Source: Nitrospirota bacterium (GTDB taxonomy: Bacteria; Nitrospirota; Thermodesulfovibrionia; Thermodesulfovibrionales; JdFR-88). Taken from it: a stretch of 64,000 nt of DNA. Positions 17,099-24,825 of this stretch are shown in pieces (positions within the stretch are counted from its first letter, which is position 1; each line of letters opens with the position of its first letter). The stretch lies in assembly GCA_014874185.1 (NCBI GenBank), contig JACWAF010000007.1:1-64000 (forward strand), written 5' to 3'. The notes beneath the pieces are model-generated. The model saw only the letters and a program-made list of their open reading frames with translations, made no database searches and was not told where the DNA came from. The position numbers and the translations under genes are program-made.

Positions 17099-18277
17099 GT
17101 GACTAAAAGCGTCCTCATAATCGAAAGCGATCTGGATACCTCTATCCTGGTTGCCGAGGCCCTGATGGACGCGGGCTGGACCACTTTTTCAGCCTACACC
17201 GCCGGCGAGGGACTCATCCTTGTTGAAAAAATAAAACCCGTCCTCATAATCCTGAATCTGTTCGTAAAAGGTTCCGGCGGCTTCGAGTACACGGCGAGGC
17301 TTCGGGAAAGGCATGAGGCAACAGACATCCCGATACTGCTCCTGGCGGACGAAGACCGGGAGTTCGACCCGGGTTACAAGGAGCGGTACGGGGTGGTCGA
17401 TTTCCTGAAAAAGCCGCCCGGCCCGGAGGAACTGCTCGAAAAAGTAAGGGATGCCGTCTACCCGGACAATGTCCCCCTTTTTGCCCCGCCGGAGAAAAAG
17501 CCGGAGCCGGCCCTTTTAAGTGAAGGATTGGAGGCGAAACCGGAACCGCCCGGAACCGGCGCCGAAGAGAGGCCAGCTGAACCGGAAGCGGCTGGTCTTC
17601 CCGTTATATCTCAGCATGAACGCACGGCTCGCACGTTGAAAATACAAAACGAAACCGGTCCTGCGATCCGTGATGAGCAATCCCGAAAGAACTATATAAG
17701 GCCGGGAACTCTTTTCCTGGTGTCTTCGGCCGTGCTTGCCATTATCGCGGGGCTTATCTATCTCAACATCGTGCAGCATGAAAAAGCCGCACCGGTGCCG
17801 GTTCGGATGGCAATGGGACCTGATGCCGGGGCCGTCCGGGGGAAAAGGATGCCGGAGACCGCGGCTGAAAAGAGGAGGGCGGCCCCCGCCCCAGCGGCCA
17901 GAGAGAGAAGGCCGGAGATATTTGACCCTTCAAGGCAGACGATCACGAATAATACATTAAAAGAATACATGTCTCATCACCTGGTTGTGAGGCGTTTAAA
18001 AAACGGAACGGCTGAAAAAAAGCCAAAGGCGGCCGCGCGGGACCCGCGCATTCACGCAGTCCAGCTTGGGGTCTTTTCAAGCCGCGAGGACGCGGAAAAG
18101 ATATCCCGCACCTGCTCCAGGATGTTCAGGATAAACGCCTATATTAAGGAAGACACCAGAAGCGGGCAGACCGTTTACCGGGTGCTTGCGGGCGAGTTCA
18201 AAAGCATGGAAGAGGCAGGCCGCCTGTCCGGCAGGTTAAGGGCAAACGGGATGAAGTCTGTCATCTATACGGAGTAG
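17099..18277 (+). CDS. Receiver domain-membrane-SPOR domain protein, copy 2 (no phospho-acceptor Asp)
   Basis: 392 residues, clearly a tandem duplicate of the preceding protein. The N-terminal receiver aligns without gaps over about 105 residues, but the acceptor position is Asn53 (IILNLFV), so it cannot be phosphorylated in the usual way; the lysine before the conserved proline (Lys105, FLKKPP) is kept. A membrane helix spans about 203-222, then a basic linker, then a SPOR domain at about 316-392 (IHAVQLGVFSSREDAEKI). GTG start at 17099, eight bases after the copy 1 stop. The 3' end overlaps the convergent deacetylase-family gene by 13 bases. Confidence 0.8.
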   Translation: MTKSVLIIESDLDTSILVAEALMDAGWTTFSAYTAGEGLILVEKIKPVLIILNLFVKGSGGFEYTARLRERHEATDIPILLLADEDREFDPGYKERYGVVDFLKKPPGPEELLEKVRDAVYPDNVPLFAPPEKKPEPALLSEGLEAKPEPPGTGAEERPAEPEAAGLPVISQHERTARTLKIQNETGPAIRDEQSRKNYIRPGTLFLVSSAVLAIIAGLIYLNIVQHEKAAPVPVRMAMGPDAGAVRGKRMPETAAEKRRAAPAPAARERRPEIFDPSRQTITNNTLKEYMSHHLVVRRLKNGTAEKKPKAAARDPRIHAVQLGVFSSREDAEKISRTCSRMFRINAYIKEDTRSGQTVYRVLAGEFKSMEEAGRLSGRLRANGMKSVIYTE

Positions 18278-19185
18278 AGCATCTCCCTCAGGGTGATCTC
18301 AACCAGTCCTCCCAGGGCGGAAAGGTCATAGCCCCCCTCCAAAGTGAACACAACCGGCAGGTCGCCCGCCGCGCTGAGGATGGCTTTGACTATGGCCCTG
18401 AGGCCCTCTTCCGATACCCGAATGCCTGCCAGCGGGTCGTCCTTGTAAATATCGTATCCGGCCGAGACGAGGACGATGTCGGGGTTGAAACGCGAGACAA
18501 GCGGGGGCACTATGTCCTGGTAGACCCTCATGTACTGCTTGTCGCCGGAGCCGGGCGGCATGGGGATATTGTAGACCGTGCCCTCGCCCGCGCCGGAGCC
18601 CGTCTCCGAGTCCGCCCCGGTGCCGGGATAAAACGGGTACTGGTGTGTGCTGAGATAATATACGGACGGGTCTGCCTCGAACATATGCTGCGTGCCGTTT
18701 CCGTGGTGGACATCGAAATCTATTATGAATACCCGCTTCATTCCAAGCCGCTGAGCGCCCCTTGCGCCCACGGCGATATTGTTGAATATGCAGAACCCCA
18801 TCGCCCGGTTGGCTTCGGCGTGGTGGCCGGGCGGCCTTACGGCACAGAAGGCCCGGTCCAGCCAGCCCTCTTTTATTGAGTGAACGGCCGTGAGCACCGC
18901 TCCCGCGGCGTAAAGGGCGGCTTCGTAGGTATCCCCGGATACATAGGTGTCGGGGTCGGCATAGCCGGTGAACCCGCTCATCCATTTCACGTAATCCGGA
19001 TCGTGTACGGCCTCAATCTCTTTTACCGTCGCGCGGCGGGGCCCATTGTGTATCAGCTTATCCCATATATCGGAATTTTTTAAGGTTTTCAGGATCACCT
19101 CAAGCCGTTCGGGAGATTCCGGGTGGAATTGCGGCATGATATGCTTTAAAAAAATCTCATCGTATAAAAAACCCACACGCTTCAT
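18265..19185 (-). CDS. Histone deacetylase / AcuC family hydrolase
   Basis: Zinc-dependent amidohydrolase of the class II HDAC-like bacterial family; substrates may be acetylated lysine, acetylpolyamines or similar amides. 306 residues. Active-site features are all visible: His121-His122 in RPPGHHAE, zinc ligands Asp158 and His160 in IIDFDVHHGNG, Asp245 in SAGYDIYKDDPLAG, and a late LEGGYDL tyrosine. It is a single gene, convergent with the SPOR gene and divergent from acsE. It could deacetylate acetyl-CoA synthesis enzymes or AcsA-like targets, but the sequence gives no direct sign. Confidence 0.9.
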   Translation of the reverse strand: MKRVGFLYDEIFLKHIMPQFHPESPERLEVILKTLKNSDIWDKLIHNGPRRATVKEIEAVHDPDYVKWMSGFTGYADPDTYVSGDTYEAALYAAGAVLTAVHSIKEGWLDRAFCAVRPPGHHAEANRAMGFCIFNNIAVGARGAQRLGMKRVFIIDFDVHHGNGTQHMFEADPSVYYLSTHQYPFYPGTGADSETGSGAGEGTVYNIPMPPGSGDKQYMRVYQDIVPPLVSRFNPDIVLVSAGYDIYKDDPLAGIRVSEEGLRAIVKAILSAAGDLPVVFTLEGGYDLSALGGLVEITLREMLYSV

Positions 19186-19308
19186 AAGTAAGTAAAAGTA
19201 GCACTTAAAGGCCGATTAATCAACCAGTTATAAGCAACATAAAAAATTTTATAGACCTGATAAAAGTTTATCATAATTTTTTATAGGTTTATTAAAAAAT
19301 AAAGCTAT

Positions 19309-19335
19309 TTGTTTTCCTAATTATCTGTTTATAAT
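19309..19335 (+). promoter_or_regulatory. Candidate promoter of the acsEDC genes
   Basis: The 195-base gap 19187-19381 is strikingly AT-rich compared with the rest of the window. A TATAAT box lies at 19330-19335 with TTGTTT (19309-19314) upstream at a 15-base spacing, which is short. AAAGGAG precedes the acsE ATG by about nine bases. A regulator binding site may hide in the repeated ttata/tataa tracts here but none is clear. Confidence 0.4.
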
Positions 19336-19381
19336 TAAGCCTTTACCCTTTTCGAAAAATAACGGCAAAGGAGTTTGAGGC

Positions 19382-20164
19382 ATGCTTATCATAGGTGAAA
19401 AGCTCAGCATCATCGCAAAACGGGTGCGTGAGGCCATGTTTGCAAGGGACAAAGCGCCCATCCAGGAGATAGCTAAAAGGCAGTACAACGAGGGCTCAAG
19501 GATGATAGACGCCAACATCGGTCCTGCCGAGGACGGCGGCGAGGAGCTTATGCAGTGGATGGTCACCACCATCCAGGAGGCCGTTGCCGCGCCCGTCTGC
19601 CTGGACACCACCAATCAGAAGGCGATTGAAGCCGGCCTCAAGGTGCACAACGGCCAGTGGGGCAAGCCGATGATAAACTCCACTTCCAACGACCCGGAAA
19701 GGTTCGGGATACTGGAGCTTGGCGCGAAATACGACGCCCTGGTGATAGGGCTTACCGTAGGCAAAGGCGGGCTTCCGGCCGATGCCGAGGAAAGATGCGC
19801 CATAGCGGCCGAGATCATGGCCCGCGCCATGGAGTACGGCGTGCCGCTTGAGGACCTCTATCTCGATCCACTTGTGCTCCAGATAGCCACAAGCCAGGAC
19901 CATGCCGCCCATGTGATAAAGGCCATAAAGATGTTCCAGGAGCTGAACGATCCGGCCATGAAGACTGTGGTGGGGCTCAGCAACATCTCAAACGGGGCCC
20001 CGAAGGCCCTGAGGCCGATAATAAACAAATATTACGCCCTGCTTCTGCTGAACGCCGGGCTGACGGCCGCCATAGCCGACGCCCACGAGATCGCGGAAGT
20101 TGCGAAGACCTATGACGTCATCATGGGCAAGACCCTTTACGCACATTCATATCTCGAGATGTAG
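19382..20164 (+). CDS. acsE: Methyltetrahydrofolate:corrinoid/iron-sulfur protein methyltransferase
   Basis: Transfers the methyl group of methyl-tetrahydrofolate to the cobalt of the corrinoid iron-sulfur protein (AcsCD), the entry step of the carbonyl branch of the Wood-Ljungdahl pathway. The 260-residue pterin-binding TIM barrel matches AcsE length. Family segments seen: MLIIGEKL at the start, SRMIDANIGPA, CLDTTNQKAIEAGL, KPMINSTSND and VVGLSNISNG. First gene of the acs run; acsD follows after 12 bases. Confidence 0.95.
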   Translation: MLIIGEKLSIIAKRVREAMFARDKAPIQEIAKRQYNEGSRMIDANIGPAEDGGEELMQWMVTTIQEAVAAPVCLDTTNQKAIEAGLKVHNGQWGKPMINSTSNDPERFGILELGAKYDALVIGLTVGKGGLPADAEERCAIAAEIMARAMEYGVPLEDLYLDPLVLQIATSQDHAAHVIKAIKMFQELNDPAMKTVVGLSNISNGAPKALRPIINKYYALLLLNAGLTAAIADAHEIAEVAKTYDVIMGKTLYAHSYLEM

Positions 20165-20176
20165 AGGAGGACATAA

Positions 20177-21121
20177 ATGCCATTTACGCCGCCAAGGGAA
20201 TCATACTCAGGGAAGATATTCGAGGAGACAATCGGCTCCGGCCCGAAAGCAATAACGGTCGGGGGAGAGAACGTATTGCCGTTCCACTCTTTCGAGGGCG
20301 CCACGCCGCATAAGCCGGTGATAGCGTTCGAGGTGCAGGACGTGCCGCCGGAGGACTGGCCGGAAGTGGTAAAAGAGGTCTATAAAGGGGTCTCCGGCGA
20401 CCCGGTAACCTGGGCAAAATACTGCATAGAGAAACTGGGCGCAGAGACCATAGCCCTCAGACTGGTGGGCACCCATCCGGACAGGCAGAATTTTTCTCCC
20501 GATGAGGCGGCGGAGACGGTAAGGAAGATGCTCGCGGCCATAGACGTGCCGCTCATAATACTGGGTTCCCAGCACGCGGAAAAGGACTCATCCGTCCTGA
20601 TAAAATGCGCCGAGGCCGCAAAAGGCACAAACAGCGTCCTTGGGAAGGCCCAGGAGGCAAACCACAAGACGATAGTGGCCGCCGCTATGGCAAACGACCT
20701 GAAGCTCATAGCCATGAGCGAGCTGGACATAAACCTCTCCAAGCAGTTGAACATCCTTATCACGCAGATGGGCTTCGACAAGGCAAAGCTGATGACGGAC
20801 CCGATGAGCTCGGCCCTCTCCTACGGGCTGGAGTACACATACTCGGTCATGGAGAGGATAAAGCTTGCGGCACTGGCCCAGAACGACCCCACCCTTCAGC
20901 CGCCCATCCTGGCGGACGTGGGGATGATGGTGTGGAAGGTGAAAGAGACGCAGGCCCCGGAGGCCGACATGCCGGCCTGGGGCAGCCTGAAGGACAGGGG
21001 CATAGCCTGGGAGGCCGTGACCGCCGCATCGTTTCTGATAGCCGGGGCGGAGGTTTTGATAATGAGGCACCCCGATTCCATAAACGCGGTAAAAAAGTTC
21101 ATAGCAGAGATGGAGGTCTAG
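20177..21121 (+). CDS. acsD: Corrinoid/iron-sulfur protein small subunit (CODH/ACS delta-type)
   Basis: Small subunit of the corrinoid iron-sulfur protein that shuttles the methyl group from AcsE to acetyl-CoA synthase. 314 residues, TIM-barrel type, homologous to archaeal CdhD. Characteristic segments include PKAITVGGENVLPFHSFEG near the N-terminus, DPVTWAKYCIEKLGAETIAL, and LMTDPMSSALSYGLEYTYSV. GAGGAGG precedes the ATG. The large subunit gene follows after four bases, as expected for a heterodimer. Confidence 0.95.
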   Translation: MPFTPPRESYSGKIFEETIGSGPKAITVGGENVLPFHSFEGATPHKPVIAFEVQDVPPEDWPEVVKEVYKGVSGDPVTWAKYCIEKLGAETIALRLVGTHPDRQNFSPDEAAETVRKMLAAIDVPLIILGSQHAEKDSSVLIKCAEAAKGTNSVLGKAQEANHKTIVAAAMANDLKLIAMSELDINLSKQLNILITQMGFDKAKLMTDPMSSALSYGLEYTYSVMERIKLAALAQNDPTLQPPILADVGMMVWKVKETQAPEADMPAWGSLKDRGIAWEAVTAASFLIAGAEVLIMRHPDSINAVKKFIAEMEV

Positions 21122-21125
21122 GAAG

Positions 21126-22472
21126 ATGGCATTAACCGGCGTAGAGATATTCAAACTGTTACCGAAGACCAACTGCAAGAAATGCGGCCAGCCCACCTGC
21201 CTTGCCTTCGCCATGAAACTGGCGCAGAGGCAGGCCTCCCTGGACCAGTGCCCGGACGTTTCGGCGGAAGCGAAACAGAAATTGGGCGAGGCCTCCGCGC
21301 CGCCCATAAGGCCCATAAAGCTTGGCACGGGCGACCGCGCCGTGAAGATGGGCGAAGAGACCGTCCTCTTCAGGCACGAGAAGAAGTTCGTGAACCCCTG
21401 CGCCCTGGCCGTGGCCATGAAGGACACAGCCAGTGGAGCCGACGCGCAGAAGCTTATAGATGCCGTCCTTGGCAGCGAGATAGACCGGGTGGGGCAGAAG
21501 CTCCGCATAGACGCGATCGCGATAACCAACGACTCCGGCGACCCGGGCAAGTTCGAGGCGATGGCCAAACTGGTGGCCGAAAAGGCCCCCGCCGTTGCCG
21601 TGATACTTTCCACAACCAGCCCCGATGCCGCTGAAGCCGCGCTCAAGCATTTCTCTAACAAAGGGGCCGTCCTTTACGGGGCGAACGCATCCAACCTGGA
21701 CGCGATGGCAGCCTGGGCGAAGGCCGCAAAGGCCACCCTGGGAATAGCGGCAGCCAGCCTGGACGAGCTTTCTGATTTAACGGAGAAGGCGAAGGCAGCG
21801 GGAGTTGAGGACATGGTGATAGACTCCGGGGCCAGGAAGGCCGGCGAGATAATCCGCGACAACACCCTGATAAGGCGCGCGGCCATAAAGAAGAACGTGA
21901 AATCCGTTGGCTATCCGGTGATCACATTCGCCATGCGCGATGACAACATGCTGGAGACGCTTGTGGCCTCGGCCGCGATAGCGAAGTACTCGTCCATCGT
22001 TGTTTTGAGCAGCATGGAGAAGTGGAAGGACCTGGCGCTCTTCTCCCTCAGGCAGAACATCTACACGGACCCTCAGGTCCCCATGCAGGTGGAGCAGAAG
22101 ATATACAAGATAGGGGAGCCCGGCCCGGAGGCCCCGTTCATGATAACCACCAACTTCTCGCTCACCTACTTCATAGTATCGGGTGAGATTGAAAACAGCA
22201 AGGTCCCGGCAAGGCTTGCCGTCCTGGACAGCGAGGGGCTTTCGGTGCTCACGGCCTGGGCCGCCGGGAAGTTCACGGCCTCCAAAATAGCCCAGTTCAT
22301 AAAGGAAAGCGGCATAGAGGGCGAGCTTGGCGGCACAAAGGAACTTATAATCCCCGGCTATGTGGCCATCCTCTCCGGCTCCATCGAAGACAAGCTTGAG
22401 GGATGGAAGATTACGGTCGGCCCTAGGGAGGCCAACGGGCTTCCGGCTTTTCTAAAATCCAGGGTTGCGTAA
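21126..22472 (+). CDS. acsC: Corrinoid/iron-sulfur protein large subunit (CODH/ACS gamma-type)
   Basis: Binds the corrinoid and one [4Fe-4S] cluster and carries the methyl group. 448 residues. The N-terminal cluster motif is clear: cysteines in TNCKKCGQPTCLAF plus LDQCPDV (about residues 18-40). A TIM-barrel and a C-terminal corrinoid-binding domain (TAWAAGKFTASKIAQFIKES onward) follow. Homologous to CdhE. It ends the acsEDC segment; a 122-base gap with its own promoter precedes acsB. Confidence 0.95.
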   Translation: MALTGVEIFKLLPKTNCKKCGQPTCLAFAMKLAQRQASLDQCPDVSAEAKQKLGEASAPPIRPIKLGTGDRAVKMGEETVLFRHEKKFVNPCALAVAMKDTASGADAQKLIDAVLGSEIDRVGQKLRIDAIAITNDSGDPGKFEAMAKLVAEKAPAVAVILSTTSPDAAEAALKHFSNKGAVLYGANASNLDAMAAWAKAAKATLGIAAASLDELSDLTEKAKAAGVEDMVIDSGARKAGEIIRDNTLIRRAAIKKNVKSVGYPVITFAMRDDNMLETLVASAAIAKYSSIVVLSSMEKWKDLALFSLRQNIYTDPQVPMQVEQKIYKIGEPGPEAPFMITTNFSLTYFIVSGEIENSKVPARLAVLDSEGLSVLTAWAAGKFTASKIAQFIKESGIEGELGGTKELIIPGYVAILSGSIEDKLEGWKITVGPREANGLPAFLKSRVA

Positions 22473-22480
22473 TTTTTTAT

Positions 22481-22510
22481 TTGATTTATAAAGTTTTTGT
22501 TTTTTAAAAT
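22481..22510 (+). promoter_or_regulatory. Sigma70-like promoter before acsB
   Basis: TTGATT (22481-22486), 18-base spacer, TAAAAT (22505-22510), in an AT-rich island between acsC and acsB. A short hairpin GGGTcttatACCC follows at about 22520. ACAAGGAGG precedes the acsB ATG. This suggests acsB-cooS and the downstream redox genes can be transcribed separately from acsEDC. Confidence 0.5.
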
Positions 22511-22594
22511 AGGATACTGGGGTCTTATACCCGGAAATTCCCGAGTACATGAGGAGAAAAAGAGTTTGCCGAATAAAAGGACAAGGAGGTTCGG

Positions 22595-24793
22595 ATGTCT
22601 AAAATAATCGCCTCAGCGGCCATAAGCGGGGCCCATAAGCTGGTCAGGAATGCTGAGGAGATGTTAACCAAGGCAATTACCGGAAAAGGCGAGGCCTATC
22701 AGTTCGAGTTCACGGACACGGCCTTTTACCTTCCCATGATCTATGCAATGACGGGTTTCCCGGTAAAGACGCTGGGGGACATGAAAATAGCCCTGCAGAT
22801 GGCAAAAGAGATGCTCCATGAACTGCCGGAAGAGCACCTCTGGAAACCGTATCTTGGGGAGGCCCTGGACAGCGGCATGGCGTCACTGTTCGCGGAGGAG
22901 ATCTGGCTTGCCTGCCGTTATATCCTCGGGATGGAGCCTGACTCCGACCCGGAGACCGGATACGTCTATAACGGTTTCATAACCGACACGATACAGAGGA
23001 ACCTTGGCATACAGCTTGTGGACGGCACGATGCCCGGCTTCGCCGCCATAATCGGGGCGGCCCCGGACGACGATACCGCCGTGAAGATCGTTCGCGAGCT
23101 GCAGGAGAAGAACATATTGATATTCCTCTCCGGCAATGTAAACGGCAACAGCGTGACCAAACAGCTGCTCCGGAAAGACGTGGAGCTTGGCTGGGACACC
23201 CGCATCGTCCCCCTGGGGCCGGAGACGGAGCACACCCTCTACGCCCTTGACTGGGCTATCAGGGCCTCACTCATATTCGGCGGCAAGAAGCCCGGCGACT
23301 ATGCCGGACATCTGAAATACCAGAAGGACAGGGTCTTCGCCTTCGCGATGGTCCTCGGGCCCCTGGACGAGATAATATGGACCACGGGCGCTGGCGCAAT
23401 AAACATGGGGTTCCCCGCCGTGGCGGACAGCGAAATACCCGTCATCCACCCCACCGGGGTTTGCATCTACGAGGAAGTGGACAAGGAGCTTGACCACTCG
23501 AAGATAGTGCAGAAGGTCATAGAGGTGCGCGGTCTCAAGATCACCGTCGAAAAGCCCCCGATACCGGTCGCCTACGGCCCGGCCTTCGAGGGCGAGCGCA
23601 TCAGGAAAGAGGACATGTTCATCGAGTTCGGCGGCCAGAGGACGCCCGCCTTCGAATGGGTGCGGATGCGCGAACTGGAAGACATAGAGGACGGAAAGGT
23701 AACCATAATAGGCGCGGACTGGCAGGCCCGCTACGAAAAGGGCGGCTCCATGCCGCTGGGCTTTGTTGTGGACGTGGCCGGGCGCAAGATGCAGAAGGAC
23801 TTCGAGTCCGTTATAGAGAGAAAGACCCACCATAACATAAACGAGGGGCAGGGGCTCTGGCACATGGGCCAGAGAGACCTGAACTGGATAAGGATATCGA
23901 AGGCCGCCCAGCAGGCGGGCGTCACGCTGGAGCACCTGGGGCACATTATGACCACCATGACCCGCCACCGCTTCCAATCCATAGTGGACAAGGTGCAGGT
24001 CACCATGTATGTGGACGAGAAGGACGTCCTGGAGATCCAGGACCAGGCAAGGGCCGCGTACAAGGAGAGGGACCAGAGGCTTGGCTCGCTGACGGACGAG
24101 AGCGTGGACACGTTCTATTCCTGTCTCCTCTGCCAGAGCTTCGCGCCAAGCCACGTGTGCATCATAACCCCGGAGAGGCTGGGCCTCTGCGGCGCGTACA
24201 ACTGGCTTGACGGCAAGGCCGCCTACGAGATAGACCCCACGGGCGGCAACCAGCCCGTCCAGAAGGGCGGCGTCCTGGATACCCGTTACGGCAGATACAC
24301 CGGCGTTGACGATTACCTGAAGAAGTCCACCGGCGGGCAGGTGGAAACCCTGAACCTGTACACCATAATGGAAAACCCGATGACCTCGTGCGGGTGCTTC
24401 GAGTGTATAGTGGCGATAGTGCCCGAGGCCAACGGGGTGATGATAGTGCAGAGGGGGCATCAGGGGATGACCCCGGCCGGCATGAAATTCTCAACGCTGG
24501 CGGGCTCCGTTGGCGGAGGCGCGCAGACCCCCGGTTTCATGGGAATAGGAAGGAACTTCATCGCCTCGAAAAAGTTCCTTGCCGGAGACGGCGGGATAAA
24601 GAGGATCGTCTGGATGACGAAGAACCTCAAGGAGAGCCTGAGGGATGTCTTCAACCAGAGGGCCGCGGAAGCCGGGGAGCCTGACCTCCTCGACAAGATA
24701 GCCGACGAGAGCGTGGCCGAGGACTCGGAAAAGCTCCTTGAGTTCCTCTCCCAGGCTGGCCATCCGGCCCTCAGCATGGACCCGATGATATGA
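22595..24793 (+). CDS. acsB: Acetyl-CoA synthase catalytic subunit (CO-methylating)
   Basis: Joins CO, the methyl group of the corrinoid protein and CoA to acetyl-CoA at a nickel-iron-sulfur A cluster. At 732 residues it is the long bacterial type with the N-terminal CODH-docking domain that archaeal CdhC lacks. A-cluster cysteines are all present: Cys510 and Cys513 (SCLLCQSF), Cys522, Cys532, and the Cys599-Gly-Cys601 nickel-binding motif (TSCGCFEC); spacing equals that of Moorella AcsB with a constant offset of four. RBS AAGGAGG. cooS follows after about 30 bases. Confidence 0.97.
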   Translation: MSKIIASAAISGAHKLVRNAEEMLTKAITGKGEAYQFEFTDTAFYLPMIYAMTGFPVKTLGDMKIALQMAKEMLHELPEEHLWKPYLGEALDSGMASLFAEEIWLACRYILGMEPDSDPETGYVYNGFITDTIQRNLGIQLVDGTMPGFAAIIGAAPDDDTAVKIVRELQEKNILIFLSGNVNGNSVTKQLLRKDVELGWDTRIVPLGPETEHTLYALDWAIRASLIFGGKKPGDYAGHLKYQKDRVFAFAMVLGPLDEIIWTTGAGAINMGFPAVADSEIPVIHPTGVCIYEEVDKELDHSKIVQKVIEVRGLKITVEKPPIPVAYGPAFEGERIRKEDMFIEFGGQRTPAFEWVRMRELEDIEDGKVTIIGADWQARYEKGGSMPLGFVVDVAGRKMQKDFESVIERKTHHNINEGQGLWHMGQRDLNWIRISKAAQQAGVTLEHLGHIMTTMTRHRFQSIVDKVQVTMYVDEKDVLEIQDQARAAYKERDQRLGSLTDESVDTFYSCLLCQSFAPSHVCIITPERLGLCGAYNWLDGKAAYEIDPTGGNQPVQKGGVLDTRYGRYTGVDDYLKKSTGGQVETLNLYTIMENPMTSCGCFECIVAIVPEANGVMIVQRGHQGMTPAGMKFSTLAGSVGGGAQTPGFMGIGRNFIASKKFLAGDGGIKRIVWMTKNLKESLRDVFNQRAAEAGEPDLLDKIADESVAEDSEKLLEFLSQAGHPALSMDPMI

Positions 24794-24825
24794 TGGACGC
24801 AAAGATACACTGGAGGATGTGATAA

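Noticed and set aside
23267-24460. 397-codon antisense frame in acsB, and a 781-codon one (24460-26805) in cooS
   Set aside because: Length is explained by codon bias of the strongly conserved sense genes; the translations are low in conserved motifs.
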